A DNA stretch of 64,000 nt from Notospermus geniculatus (lineage: Eukaryota; Nemertea; Pilidiophora; Heteronemertea; Lineidae): the NCBI GenBank assembly GCA_002633025.1, contig NMRB01000135.1, positions 446,599-510,598 on the forward strand, read 5' to 3'. Below the pieces are notes generated by a model. The model saw only the letters and a program-made list of their open reading frames with translations. It did no database searches and was not told the origin of the DNA. A program made the position numbers and the translations under genes. Shown in pieces: positions 47,352 through 58,873 of the stretch. Within the stretch, counting starts at the first letter, position 1. Each line of letters opens with the position of its first letter.

Positions 47352-49066
47352 CTGGAAAATACAAGGAAAAGTGTTTAAGTATGCGGCGAACATGATGGAA
47401 AATGATGAAACGCCAAAGTGACAAATTCGCGGCCGACCGTTCCGTTAATGTTGCGCTTTCGATCACTCAAGGAATCACCCGCACCGATGACTCATGATTG
47501 TGACTCGTCGGATTCCACTCACGATGACTGATTTAAAAAATCACATCGTTTAAGCTGACACAAATTCCCCTGACCGGATATCACGCAAAATATACACCAT
47601 GTACTAAAAAATTAGAGTAGGCCTACCGATTAATGTTAAAAATAAAATAAAAGCCCACTTGTCGATAAGAATTCCTGTAAAAATGATCGATAGATTTCAA
47701 GAGCCGATGCGACGCCCACTTTCGCTTCTTTTGTATCTCAACCCGACACTGACAAAACCCCGCCGGCTTTGATAATTTGTGTCTTTCGTAATTGGTAAAT
47801 ATTATTTACACCCTCAGACAGACAGCCTACACAATAAAGTAACTCCGACGCCGCGAACTACCACATCGTAAACCAGAACGGTCAAACGATAATCCATGTA
47901 AACACCAACGGAATAGTAATAACGCCCGTTCAGCGAACAGACGGCCGTGAACGAGTCAGATGAACTAAAAACCATTTACCACTGCTTTGAAAAATTGATT
48001 CGTTCTATACATTTACGCATAGTATGAACCTGATAAACCGCCGTCATGTCGTAGCGACCTAAATCCTCAACGCATTTTACGAACACTTATATTATGCACT
48101 TGATTTGTCGCAAAATTGCCGGAAGTGGGTCTGTCGTAATATAATCGTCTGCATATGGCGGGTTTGTTGTTATTCGATACGACGCGTGTAAAAGCCGCTC
48201 GGTTTTGAGCTGCAGGCAAAATTGTATGTCATTATTGTTGCGCAGGAACAAAAGAGAGGGATGATCAATAGTTTAGGCCCACTCACGCTTGGCTGTTGTC
48301 TTTGACATTTTAGACTGGTCGTGAGTCGTAGTATCTGCAATCAATGTTTACGCACAGTCAACAAAAAAACAAAAAACCGAACCAAAACAAATATTATGTA
48401 GGCCTCAAAAACGGCGGCTCGCTCATGTTTTTTTTCGATAGTAAAAGCTGACCAAACATTACGTAGACTTGGTGCGACGGCACGCAATGAATGTGGAATT
48501 CTCGGCACCAAGCCAAAATGATCACGTGACTGCCGATTGCCAATATCATCCGAGATCGTGGGTCCATGTTGAACCGCGACGGAGTGGAGATAGATATTTC
48601 CATGGAGCTATTATTGAGAATAGTTCCGTGATATTTCTAAGTTGCTGGTAAAGAAGGGTATTTTGGTGTTTTTTGTTTTTGTTTTTTGGGACAGCCAAAT
48701 AAAACTATCTACCAGGTCTCCCGACATGTTTAGAACAAAATTCAGGCACCGTCATAGTGTCTTTGCGCTGTGTATTCACGATGAGTACAGTATTTGAGCA
48801 ACCAGGTGCTGTTTTGAATAGTAACGGCAAGATTCAAAGGCGGCACGGCGCTAATACTGGCGTTCTGCCAACCTTCTCGAATAGAACATGGTCTTTATTG
48901 TAATGCGAGCGGTCGATCGTACCGCTCGCGGCTCACACAGGAAAAATTCGTGAATTCACTCAGTTCAATGCACAACTGGCAACTAATACTTCGTTCGTTC
49001 GCGGCGTTCTAAGAAAAAAAGCAATTTTACAGCTTCTCCGCTGGCGCATACTGGGATGCAAAGAAC
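47352..49066. other. Upstream region of the large exon
   Basis: Starts with the acceptor of the large exon. Apart from the candidate first exon at 48287-48308 no coding signal is seen. Comparatively free of foldback repeats, which would suit a promoter or 5' UTR region. Confidence 0.4.
48287..48308 (-). CDS. Possible short first coding exon (MSKTTAK)
   Basis: On the minus strand ATG at 48308 is followed by six more codons and one base, then the good donor GTGAGT at 48281-48286. The upstream gene-poor, non-repetitive sequence could be a 5' UTR or promoter for the large gene about 940 bp downstream. The donor leaves phase 1, which does not fit the phase-0 entry of the 985-codon exon, so an unseen intervening exon or a different gene would be needed. 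Chance occurrence is quite possible. Confidence 0.2.
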
Positions 49067-49163
49067 AGTGGCCGTATGCATAAAGCATCTTAAGTGTAAA
49101 CTTTCCCTTATCTTTTGTTTGGAACAAAATTTTACACTTAAGATGTTTTATGCATACTGCCCC
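49067..49163. mobile_element. Foldback with ATGCATAAAGCATCTTAAGTG arms
   Basis: gtatgcataaagcatcttaa at the left pairs with ttaagatgttttatgcatac at the right; loop cttatcttttgtttggaac. Confidence 0.8.
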
Positions 49164-49164
49164 T

Positions 49165-49276
49165 GGCCCCGTATTCATAAACCTACTTAAGTCTAAGTGT
49201 GATACTTATCTTTTGTGTTGAACAAAGGATAAGTGTCACACTTAGACTTAAGTAGTTTTATGAATACCAGTCCTGG
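49165..49276. mobile_element. Foldback with ATTCATAAACCTACTTAAGT arms
   Basis: Adjacent to the previous foldback and similar in design: cgtattcataaacctactta pairs with taagtagttttatgaatacc; loop cttatcttttgtgttgaac almost equals the neighbour's loop. Confidence 0.8.
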
Positions 49277-49307
49277 TCATTATTTTGGAATACTGATTCA
49301 CCAAAAA

Positions 49308-49484
49308 GTGTAATATCTGCCAGGGTTTACTTTTGTCAGTGTTTCCCTATACACTTTGGGAAACGCTGGCAGATAGGTCAACATGTTTCTCTGTGTGTCC
49401 GCTATTGTCAAATCACAGCTTGTTTGTATATCAGTCTATACTAGGGGAACACTCACAGGTGGGGACATTCAAAAACGTTACACC
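49308..49484. mobile_element. GGTGTAATATCTGCC-family element
   Basis: Starts gtgtaatatctgccag and ends cgttacacc, short inverted ends; interior words shared with the copies at 23766 and 57693. Also contains an internal inverted repeat gtcagtgtttccc / gggaaacgctggc. Confidence 0.7.
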
Positions 49485-49875
49485 AGGGCACAGTGATTAT
49501 GTTGTGGCGAAACAAGACATTTTGTACCAAAAATTAGATGTAATTTGTGCAAAAACTAGATGCAACACTACATTTTTGAAATCCGGCCAACAGTTTTTTG
49601 TTTGGAGCCAAAAGATAGTTTATTGCCTGGATTGCAGGCCCATGATAAATCGCAAGGTCGATGAACACCGCATTGATTTTCCGTTCGTTAACGACAACAT
49701 AGTCGACGACACCAACGAAACACGCACAATAGTCGATATTTTCTGTACCTCTCAATACCAGACCATTGGAACTCCACCTATCATGTTCATCCTAACGTAA
49801 TGTGAAGCCCGCAGCACACGAGGCTACTTTTCTTCTTGCTAGCAACATGGGAAGCACAAGATAATAAATACGTCA

Positions 49876-49986
49876 TATGAATAAAGACTAGCAAATGCTT
49901 TTACTTCAAATCTGTACAGCGTTGCTTAGTGCATTTGTATTGCAAAATTCAAGTAAAAGCATTTGCTAGTCTTTATTCACATGATT
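49876..49986. mobile_element. Foldback MITE, tandem unit 1
   Basis: tgaataaagactagcaaatg pairs with catttgctagtctttattca; centre ttcaaatctgtacagcgttg. A second copy follows at 49996. Confidence 0.8.
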
Positions 49987-49995
49987 GAACGGGTA

Positions 49996-50112
49996 ATATG
50001 AAAAAAGACTAGCAAATGTTTTTACTTCAGATTTGTACAGCATTGCCTAGTGCATTTGTGTTGCAAAATTCAACTAAAAGTACAGTGTATTTACCAGTCT
50101 TTATTCATATGA
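49996..50112. mobile_element. Foldback MITE, tandem unit 2 (diverged)
   Basis: Same design as 49876-49986 (aaaaaagactagcaaatg ... accagtctttattcatatga) with a diverged right arm. Confidence 0.75.
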
Positions 50113-50264
50113 CCCATTGCCCCGTGTGCGGCGGATGTTTTCGAAAGCTCATTGCTTCTTCTTGCAAGCAACCAAACATTTCGCCTCGTACTGTACAACA
50201 AAAGCGGAAAATTACTAATGCTGTATACAGAAAAGATTACATGACGGGAAAGCTGTAACAGTAA

Positions 50265-50415
50265 CGAATCCCCTTGTAAAAAGTGTCTGCTTCTATTGTT
50301 TTATGACGGATTAACGTGCTTGGCTATGGAAACCATTCGCCACAGATCAGAATATAACAATACGATCATTTGTTCCCCAGGACAGTTTTTTCTGATACAT
50401 TCTTTTCACACCGGC
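50265..50415 (-). repeat. Dispersed repeat, inverted copy of 19187-19335
   Basis: On the plus strand ccttgtaaaaagtgtctgct and ttgttccccaggacag are complements of the corresponding words at 19187-19335. Confidence 0.6.
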
Positions 50416-50784
50416 AACTGAAAGGAGGTTAACCGCGTTTCAGGTGACACATTTATGTAACACAAATTGAAATGATATTACAAAGCAGCGTTATCAATAT
50501 GATTTACAGTGTCATTAAAAACCGGTAGGCCTGCACACATGACGTAGGCCTAAACCGTGTGATTATTCCATTTATCTCTCTAAAGTGATTTACGACGCCG
50601 ACGGAGATTTGGGTGAGGATAAACTAGGCCATTACAATATTGTATACCTTAAACCGTATTCCACACTCCAATTAAACTTTGCCCAAATACGCGGAACACT
50701 CGTAGGAGAGAGCAAAAATATGCTTTTGATCTTACGCCTCCCACATACGATCTGCGACGTACGCCAGAGCCGCCACATAAACTG

Positions 50785-50890
50785 ACTGTGTAAAAGGAAA
50801 GAATGTCCCAGGAAAAAATGTCCTGAACTAAAGATCCTACTTTGTTGCATTCTTTAGCTCAGGCGATTGGTATTGCCATGCGCCGTCATG
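50785..50890 (+). repeat. Dispersed repeat, partial copy of 19187-19335
   Basis: aaaggaaagaatgtcccagg and aagatcctactttgttgcat match the left part of the family. Confidence 0.5.
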
Positions 50891-51049
50891 GAACAATGCC
50901 AACGGGGACAACTTGTTGTATTTTTTCATCTACCCCCCACCGACACGACACCGTTACCAAGCTACATAATACCCTTATTTTTACCCCTCCCCTCCTAAAA
51001 AAAGAAGAAAAAATGTAAACTTCACATTATTTACGCTCTCATTATTTTC

Positions 51050-51484
51050 TCAGAAGGATTGATCACGTTTTAGACTTCCGTCCGAGTTCACGGCGTAGTT
51101 CCTTACACACTCGGCATACCGCGCACCAGGATATGACCCCCATTCATACAGATCGGGTCGATTTTCCCCGTGCATACCGCGGTCGCGGTGGGTACATTCA
51201 TGTTTATTTTCGGTCAGCCATCTCTTCACAGACTGTGGGCGTTCCTCCTGAGAATGAAGAAGGAAATGTTTCGGAATTGTCGTCTGCCCATTGATTAGCA
51301 AATGTTGGGCGTCGCCATGGTCACCGCGATGACGTAACTTATTACACACGGTTTCTTGAGCGCTTGGGCAAGTGAGTGGAGTGCCGTCGAATGCCTTCAA
51401 ACTAAAAAGGATCGTTTTCCCAAATTTCATCATCGGCGTTTTAAAATTTTCGGCGAAAGAGAATTGTTCCTGGGGTTTGGACAT
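51050..51484 (-). CDS. Single-exon ORF, 144 aa, unrecognised
   Basis: ATG at 51484 opens 144 codons ending in TGA at 51050. No low complexity or repeat overlap is seen, and the composition looks protein-like. The N-terminal half contains FSLKAFDGTPLTCPSAQE. The C-terminal third, KRWLTENKHECTHRDRGMHG followed by ENRPDLYEWGSYPGARYAE, is rich in W, Y, H, R and E and looks like a compact conserved block. No signal peptide or membrane segment is visible. It lies upstream of, and in the same direction as, the large gene about 3.7 kb away. I do not recognise the family; small ciliary or sperm microtubule proteins can look like this, but that is speculation. It could also be one exon of a longer gene. 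Confidence 0.5.
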   Translation of the reverse strand: MSKPQEQFSFAENFKTPMMKFGKTILFSLKAFDGTPLTCPSAQETVCNKLRHRGDHGDAQHLLINGQTTIPKHFLLHSQEERPQSVKRWLTENKHECTHRDRGMHGENRPDLYEWGSYPGARYAECVRNYAVNSDGSLKRDQSF

Positions 51485-51562
51485 CACGCAAAGTAGTCAC
51501 GTGATGTCGTGAACCGTCAACTATTCAGGATCTCTTTTTGTAGCCGACGTAATCGATAACAT

Positions 51563-51684
51563 TAGGGAGGTTTCGCAAGCGCCCGGTTAGGCCATACGAC
51601 GACGTTTATCTATTGTTTGGTTATACCCACACAATAGATAAACGTTGTCTTAGGGCCTAACCGGGCGCTTGCGAAACCTCCCTA
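51563..51684. mobile_element. Near-perfect hairpin MITE sharing the TAGGGAGGTTT end
   Basis: Left arm tagggaggtttcgcaagcgc then ccggttaggcc; right arm is the complement, ending gcgaaacctcccta. Loop contains gtttatctattgtttgg and its partial complement. The terminal 11 bp equal those of the GGGAGGTTT-type family but the interior differs. It lies about 80 bp upstream of the 144-codon ORF. Confidence 0.85.
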
Positions 51685-54557
51685 TTAACTACTTTATTAC
51701 ACTCGACACATTGCAAAGCAACGCAAGGCCTATTTTTACCGTGAACACATTTTCTATTAGTTGGCAGACGCGCCATCATCACGACGCCAATACTGCAGGT
51801 TCGAAAAAATCTACTTCGCTATCCACCACCACCCTGGTGTGGTCGTGCCCACGCCTCTGGTGCGCTATACATTTCAACTTTATCAATAGCAGATTTTTCT
51901 TCAGAAGTTCCAGTGAAAAAAATTCCCCCTTTTACCAAACAAAATTAAAAAGATCTGTATATACGATTTCCCAAGGTTTCTCAAAGAGGTGCATCACGTG
52001 CCCGGAGATGTTCACAACACCGACACGGCGCACTGCATTCTTTTGTAGACCGATATTTTTAACACTAATAAATACACCTTTGAGACTAACAGTTTCATAA
52101 AAGAATGACCGTAAATCATTCTATCATTACTGCATTTGTATCAGTAACTACACTACAGCATTAATCGGCGAAAATGGAGAGGATATTTCAAACACGCATC
52201 GAACTGCTTCCGAATCGCTCGGTACACGTTATTAGTTTATGTTGCCGTTGTGTGGTTGTGCCTACTGAACACATCGGTTCATTTCGAGAGCTCCGCTAAT
52301 TGTATCATACTTTTTTGCGCGGTAATTGCATCCGAGAATATCTGTCCGTTCGCGGGGAGGACTGATGTTTGTTATTGCTCTTGATTGGCGCCGGTACTTT
52401 TTGACTTGAGCGATTTTCTTGTCGACAACACAGGGTTAACTCCCCGCGACAGTAGGCTACAAACATGTAGATTACAGACCACCAACAACGCTTTCTTTGC
52501 TAACAAAAATTCCGAGAAATAGCGAGACGACGAAATCGTTCGCGTCCCGGGAACAAATCTAAACCTCCCTACCATAACGGCCGTCGAAATAAAAAATTTT
52601 CTCGACGGCATCGGCCTTTATATGGAAACAATGTATAAATGTGGTCGAGAGCGTCAGCTGTGATCGGGTACACTACACAATGAAACAGCTGAACGTACAC
52701 GACTCGGAACAAAATCCAGGCGATGATGGTCCTGAATTATTTTCTATACAGGTTATACTCTGTCCATAATAATAGGGGCCGAAATATTATAGAAGATAAA
52801 ACTTGGAATGGAAGATATCGACAAAATATCGAAAAAAAATGAAAAAACGAAATCGATGTTTAAAATGACCCAACGTTTCATTTCCACCAACAAATGTTTC
52901 TAAATTATATACCCAAGGGTGTTGTATAGATAATTTCTAGAATTTTCAAGTCTACCTGTGAGGTATAAGTACATACGTGTGCAAATTTACACTTTAGGCC
53001 AATCACACTTCTTAACGTTCAAAAGTCGGTCAAACCCGGTAGGCGTAACATGTCGCCTATGGCGACGTGCCTAGCCACATATGGACCAAGTCTGAGGAAA
53101 ATATATTTTCGTTTGAGGTCAACAGCCCCAGCGGCTACGAAATGTGCCCTGCTAAAGCTAAGCGGTCATGGACGGTAAATCGCAAAGCAGTAGTGTATAG
53201 GGGTAGTCGACTGACCCATCCGATAACGAGCAGTACTTCGTTTTTTCAGTGGAACTTCCGCATTGAGATTTGCCATCCATGTCCGCTCGGACGCCACGAT
53301 CATAAAAGCGTAACTTTCTACGAGGTGATCTAAAAAGTCCAAGAATTTCGACACCGCGCATAAGGTTTTATAACCTCTTACCTGTATATTTGTCGATGGA
53401 TTAGGCACCCTCAGGAATAGTCTAAGACACCATGCTAACCCTTTTTGACCGAAGTGCGTCATACAAAGGCGGATGAGGCTCCAATTTCCGCCACGGCTAA
53501 CAACAAAACGCGGCTTATCGCCCGTCGTGACGAACATTAATCCATTTGTCACTGATTGTTACAATTATGAATCGGGTGGCGCAATTACCGAATTAAACCA
53601 CAAAAAACTGTTTACGCGCCACCGAAAATTACTTGACGGAACTTTTTCCAATGCCATGGTTTGCAGCCAATAATTTCGTGTGATTTTTTAGAGGGTTCGC
53701 GACGATGGCGACCGGGAGTGATTCAGTAAGAAGAAATTTGTCCGCTGAATTCAGGTGCATGAAGTGCGTTGCTCGAAATATCAAGTTCGTAAACGCCCGT
53801 TTACACGATCAAATTGTTGATCAATTTTTTTGGAATATGCTCAATAAAGGCTTGTATATACGCCCAATTATCCCTTAACATGATGTTTAAAAAAACGCTT
53901 GAATAATTTTACCATGAGTGCACGGTCAGCAACAGAGAGTTGAAAAAAATAATTACTAATTAATTCAATTTACCGGTAATTGATTACAGAAAATAAATTC
54001 CATTAAGAAGTGGAAGAAATTATTTGATCAGTTGAAATATATATTTAAAATTATAATCACATGTATGAAAATAAAACAAGTGCTATCACAAGCATACTGA
54101 ATTTGCAGGCCCTCGACAACTATGCGTCCTCCAACTCATTTCAACACACACAAACAAATGTGCAGTCGGTTCTTTTCGATTTGATTAAAAATTTATCGCA
54201 CATAGATTAAAAATTTATACTTCGAACACCATTTGCACGCGGTTGGATGGCCATTTCGAAAGGTTACCGCCATTCTAGAACATACGGGTACTTAACAGAA
54301 AAAGCCGCGAGTGTCACGTATTTTTAAATAATTAACCCATTATTCTTGTCAGAGTGTGATTCTTGCGATTGTGTCTATCCTGTCTTTTCTATTGAGTGAA
54401 AATTTTCCTTCAGAAACAATCGATCGTCGTTTATATTTTATAGATTATTTTCCTTTAGACACGTCTAGTGTACTAACATAACTGTACTATAACTGTACCA
54501 TGCGGTAATGGCAGTTCAGGTGAATAAGTGAGTTTGCGTTTAGGCACATAACAACAT
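51685..54557. other. Gene-free stretch
   Basis: Contains a solitary GGGAGGTTT-type end (taaacctccctacc, 52561-52574) and the decayed MITE at 53168. AT-rich from 53790 to 54450. Open frames of 60-145 codons overlap on both strands without support. Confidence 0.4.
53168..53283. mobile_element. Decayed relative of the 14532-14688 MITE
   Basis: catggacggtaaatcgcaaa at the left and ttgagatttgccatccatgt at the right are imperfect inverses, and gtagtcgactgaccc inside matches the centre of the 14532-14688 element. Confidence 0.45.
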
Positions 54558-54722
54558 TAGGGAGTTTAAGAAATCAAACGATAAACGTTAACTCTACGAC
54601 AACGTTATTTTTCATACTACGAATTCACCAGATTATACACGCATTATATATTGTATTTTCGGTACAAAGAATAACGTTGTCGTAAAGTTAACGTTTATCG
54701 TTTGATTTCTTAAACTCCCTAT
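54558..54722. mobile_element. GGGAGGTTT-type TA MITE, copy e
   Basis: Starts TA-gggagtttaagaaatc and ends gatttcttaaactcccTA; arms match almost perfectly over about 40 bp, which suggests a younger copy. Confidence 0.88.
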
Positions 54723-57042
54723 TGTCAAAGCCTTCTCGTACGCTAGGTGAACCATCTCTAAACGTTGACGTAGGCCAAACCGGACCGTTGGGAAAACTCA
54801 CTATTTAGGCTCACCATGCCATCTGTACACACGACCTTCATTGGAAACTACACTCATACTTCAGGTGCGACCTTCATACATCGGCAAATTTTGTACATTT
54901 CACACCTGTGCGTTTTTACATTGTTGACCTGTCCGCGCAGAGTATCAAAACGCCTCCATGGTCTCCATCAAGTATTTTCATTGGAGAGGTTTTAAAAACA
55001 TGAACACGACGCTGAATCATAAATTGGTTACTAAAATTCCCTGCTAGGCCTCATTCCAAAAATATCAAATAAAAAAAAACATAATGGTATATAAATTGAG
55101 GGTCACTACCGCCAGAGCCGCGCAGTTCCAGACAGTTTCCGTCATGGCGCCGACAGTCGCGAATAAATCGGCGCGTGGTAATTGTTTTTAATGTCAATCT
55201 AAAGAGATCCGCCCGGGAATTGAACCGCAACTGCGCATATTTTTTGAAAAATACTACATGTATGTATATTATTCGCTTTAGTGCCACCGTATCGGTATAA
55301 ACCGTAGGCCTATCACTACGAAATAAGCTTACAGCCAATATTGAACAAGGAAACGCGGCTTGAACCTTTGATCTGTGTGCGATAGTTCGACTTGTGACAT
55401 GTTGGCGTACCCTTATCATGTTGAACTTTCCGAGTTGTCGAAAAAAACACAAAAATTTCCACTGGCATTTTTAGAAGAACATTTCTCAGATAAAAAAAAA
55501 GGCGAAAAACGAACGCAATAATTTACTGGGACAGATAGGCCTACACGACAAAGCACAAGCACCGACCATCAAACCAATTTATTCCGTACGATTTGATCGA
55601 AGTCCAGTATCATGTGATTGCACGGCAACGGATCGGCCGAAGAAAAATGGCTGCGAGGAAAGTCCGCAGATAAACCGATAAACAGACCTGCCCGCTCCAA
55701 GGTCCGATTGAAACCACGAATATTAAATGAATCCTCTGATGATAAGAGATTTGTTACACCGGGAGGCAGAAATGACGGAAAGCTTCACAAAGGTTTGTTA
55801 CGAAGCAGGAAAATCGAAAATTCCCGTAAACACCGGGCGATTTTTGATAGAAAGTATCCAGTGAGATTGAAAACTAACGAACTGGTATCAGACTACGGTG
55901 GCCTACGATACGTCTACGAGCAGAGTCGCAGACTCCCTAGCTGTACTTTACGTCCATTCCGATATCACGTGTAGATAAAACACAAAAATTCGCAATAAAT
56001 ATTGAGCTGTAATCCTACGTATACAACATCAAAGTATTCGTAATAAAAACACATAATCCAAACGCTAACCTTATAATGTAAAAAATTCCATTCAATTATA
56101 AACGGCGTAGATATTGCGTGGAGTATTCCATACAGCTGACGAGGATATTCCTAGCGGTACAAATTCCAAGCGCCGAAAGATCGTCAGCGAGTTCACGCAC
56201 ACACACAACAAAAAGATCAGTAATCCAGCACAGCAACGATCTAACTGGTTTCCGCGAACTGTTCGCCACGAAAGTGCGTTTTCTTCTCTCTAATGGCGCT
56301 AGCCAGTCGCGTATAAAACGTAGTTGTATTACGAGACCAGGACACGTGGTACAACTAACACCACACAGACGGGCAACTTCGTTGTGAACTATTAATTATA
56401 CACAGGCGAGTCGGAAAGGTTCGCCCGACGATATCGGTACACTCTGTTCGGAATTTTATAGTAGGTGCCTTTGTTAGCGGATCGACGAAGTGGTGAATTG
56501 AACGACTGCGCGGCGTTGAGTGGCCCCGGGGTGCTTTTATGCAACTGGGGTGATTTGCATCTGAATCCAGGTCGTCTCCGCTTTCACTGACGGTAAACGA
56601 CAGTATTGTTCGTTACGAACTTACTGTCGGCAAGTTTTTCACGGCCGTTGACGATCGTGGATAAGGTGCGGTCGGAGGCCGTTTTTGCAGTTTCCATTCG
56701 GTGAGCTCGCACAATGTGTTATTATGCCCACTATCTCTGTATAAACCAGTATTCTGAATAAAATATCTCGACAAAGAACCATTGTTTTTACCAAGGATTT
56801 ATAATGCTTACACAAAAGCCGATTACAATAACAACGTCCTCGTGACAACATCGAACAATTCACTGGGCTTGCTACCCTGGTTGCTAATTATTGTGTAGGT
56901 GTAATCCAGGAGGAATCACACTACGATGGTTGCTAGATTTTTATAAACAGGCCTAATCATCCAAAATTTAGTTGCGTATATACGATGTCGCCCTCGCTCT
57001 GACGCGTCAATTTTCCAAGGACACCGCGTCCCAAAATGTCAA
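54723..57042. other. Gene-free stretch
   Basis: A 118-codon basic plus-strand frame (55618-55974) starts at a non-ATG codon and has no splice or domain support. Nothing else recognised. Confidence 0.35.
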
Positions 57043-57195
57043 TAGGGAGGTTAAGAAATCAAACGATAAACGTAAACTTTAAGACAACGTTTTTTCCTCA
57101 TTCTACGCATTAATCAGATTTTATATTGCATTTTTGATACAAAAACAAAGTTGTCGTTAACGTTTACGTTTACCGTTTGATTTCTTAACCTCCCC
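57043..57195. mobile_element. GGGAGGTTT-type TA MITE, copy f
   Basis: Starts TA-gggaggttaagaaatc and ends gatttcttaacctcccc. The centre is diverged from the other copies. Confidence 0.85.
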
Positions 57196-57692
57196 AATAA
57201 CGGTTGATTGTGCGATGTTCTTGTCACCTCTGTAAAAAACGTTCAATCGACAGCTGAGCGCCAATTACGGGATTATCCTCACAGACAACGTTAGTCGAGC
57301 AGGAGGAACGGAGTGTCCGAAGAAAACAACTTCCGCTACAGTCACTGCACAAGGCACGCTATCACGGGTTTTTCAGCGCAGAACAAGGAAGAAGATATGA
57401 AACAGGGAAAAATACTGTTGCCATTCGTTCTTGCTGATTAAAAATACGTGTACATGTATATGTTCTGCCTATCCTGACCGCTCGGATATCAGCCCGCGCA
57501 GATGGTGGTGACGGTATCAGATGTATGTGCATTGCGTGTATATGCGAATATTTACAATACGGGCCTCGTTGGATGTGCACAGGGCGAAGTGAATTTATTC
57601 AGAGTGTGTTTACATCCGGGACGTTTGTGATACGCTGCAGCAAGTCGCATTGTTTTTCACGGAGAGAACGTGTAATCGTTTTAACCCGTTCA

Positions 57693-58091
57693 GGTGTAAT
57701 ATCTGCCTGGTTTCCGTATGTCAGTGTCCCCTTTTTGTTTGGGAAACGGTGACACTGTGTGTCCCATACTGTCACTGTACATGTAATGTAAGTGGCAGCT
57801 TATTCCGCAGGGTCGGATCTATTTTTGGCAGAGCAATGATTTTTTTTAGCAAGAAAAATTTAATCACATAAAAATTCGAGTATTTTGCTCTCAGATGCCA
57901 GGAAAATGCATCTAAAAGCATTTAAATTGTCAAATTTTTCTGGGGAAGGACACATTTCGGCTTCGCGGTCTCGGTGCTCACCACCTCGGTCGAGCTACGC
58001 CCCCTTTCTGTCAACCCTGGATCCGACCCTGTTCCGTAACACAATATATGGGGACACTCACAGATTGGGAACATTTTCGAAACGTTACACC
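57693..58091. mobile_element. GGTGTAATATCTGCC-family element split by a nested insertion
   Basis: Starts ggtgtaatatctgcctgg and ends aaacgttacacc. Compared with 49308-49484, extra sequence (57809-58030) interrupts it after cagcttattccg. Confidence 0.72.
57809..58030. mobile_element. Nested insertion with AGGGTCGGATC inverted ends
   Basis: Left end agggtcggatc and right end gatccgaccct are perfect inverses. The interior (about 57893-58010) resembles, in inverted orientation, the repeat at 38400-38520: agatgccaggaaaatgcatc, then tcaaatttttctgggg, then a GC-rich stretch. Confidence 0.72.
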
Positions 58092-58387
58092 GGCGTCGGA
58101 CTGTCTTGCAATCTAGGCCTACACAGGGTGTCTGAAAAAAATGTCCGCCCCATGTATTCTGGGGAACTTGTGTGATGTTCAGTCGCGCTTAGTTTGGATT
58201 TAAGGCCCATCTGCAGGGCACTTTTTGTGGCAGGGCAAGCTCGTAACGGAAATATGAAAACTGTAATAAACTGACTCACGGCATGGCCCGTATCATTTTA
58301 TCGGGCGAGGGAGTGCAGGTATATAAGGGACAAAATCACTGACACCAGATGTGGAGGTCCGTTGACACTGATTGTGCAATAATAAAC

Positions 58388-58415
58388 CAGGGAGGTTTTA
58401 ATAAGTACCTCCCTG
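58388..58415. repeat. Short perfect hairpin cagggaggt...acctccctg
   Basis: Stem of about 9-10 bp around tttaataagt. A sister hairpin is at 58510-58537. Confidence 0.6.
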
Positions 58416-58509
58416 CATAATAACAAGGTCATGAAGGCGCGTGGTTCTCGACTTTTCTTGAGACCAAAGCGATATAACGCAAAACTGATAATTTTCGCGT
58501 GAATTCACC

Positions 58510-58537
58510 CATGGAGGTCTTATTTTATACCTCCATG
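58510..58537. repeat. Short perfect hairpin catggaggt...acctccatg
   Basis: Same core (ggaggt, A/T-rich loop, acctcc) as 58388-58415, 122 bp away, with covarying outer bases. Confidence 0.6.
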
Positions 58538-58873
58538 ATTCACCTCACTGGTGACAATACCACCTCACACGACAGCAAATTCGTGACGTAACTTCAACCC
58601 ACCTCCAAGTTGTGTCCAAGTTAAAAATAAAATAAACGTGAGCTTTAGATCACTCACTCCCGGAAGTCGAACTCACGATCATTACGATATGCTATATGTA
58701 CTCAACATTATCACACGACCCCCTAAATCTGCGTAAATCACCATAAAAAATAACGCTGCTCTCCCGAGGTAGGTAATTCGTAATCTCTACCCACCGGAGA
58801 TAACTACCGCGTAGTTACGAATAAGTGGCATTATGTGAACGGAAAATGTTCTTCGGACCAGTGAGCGCAGACA

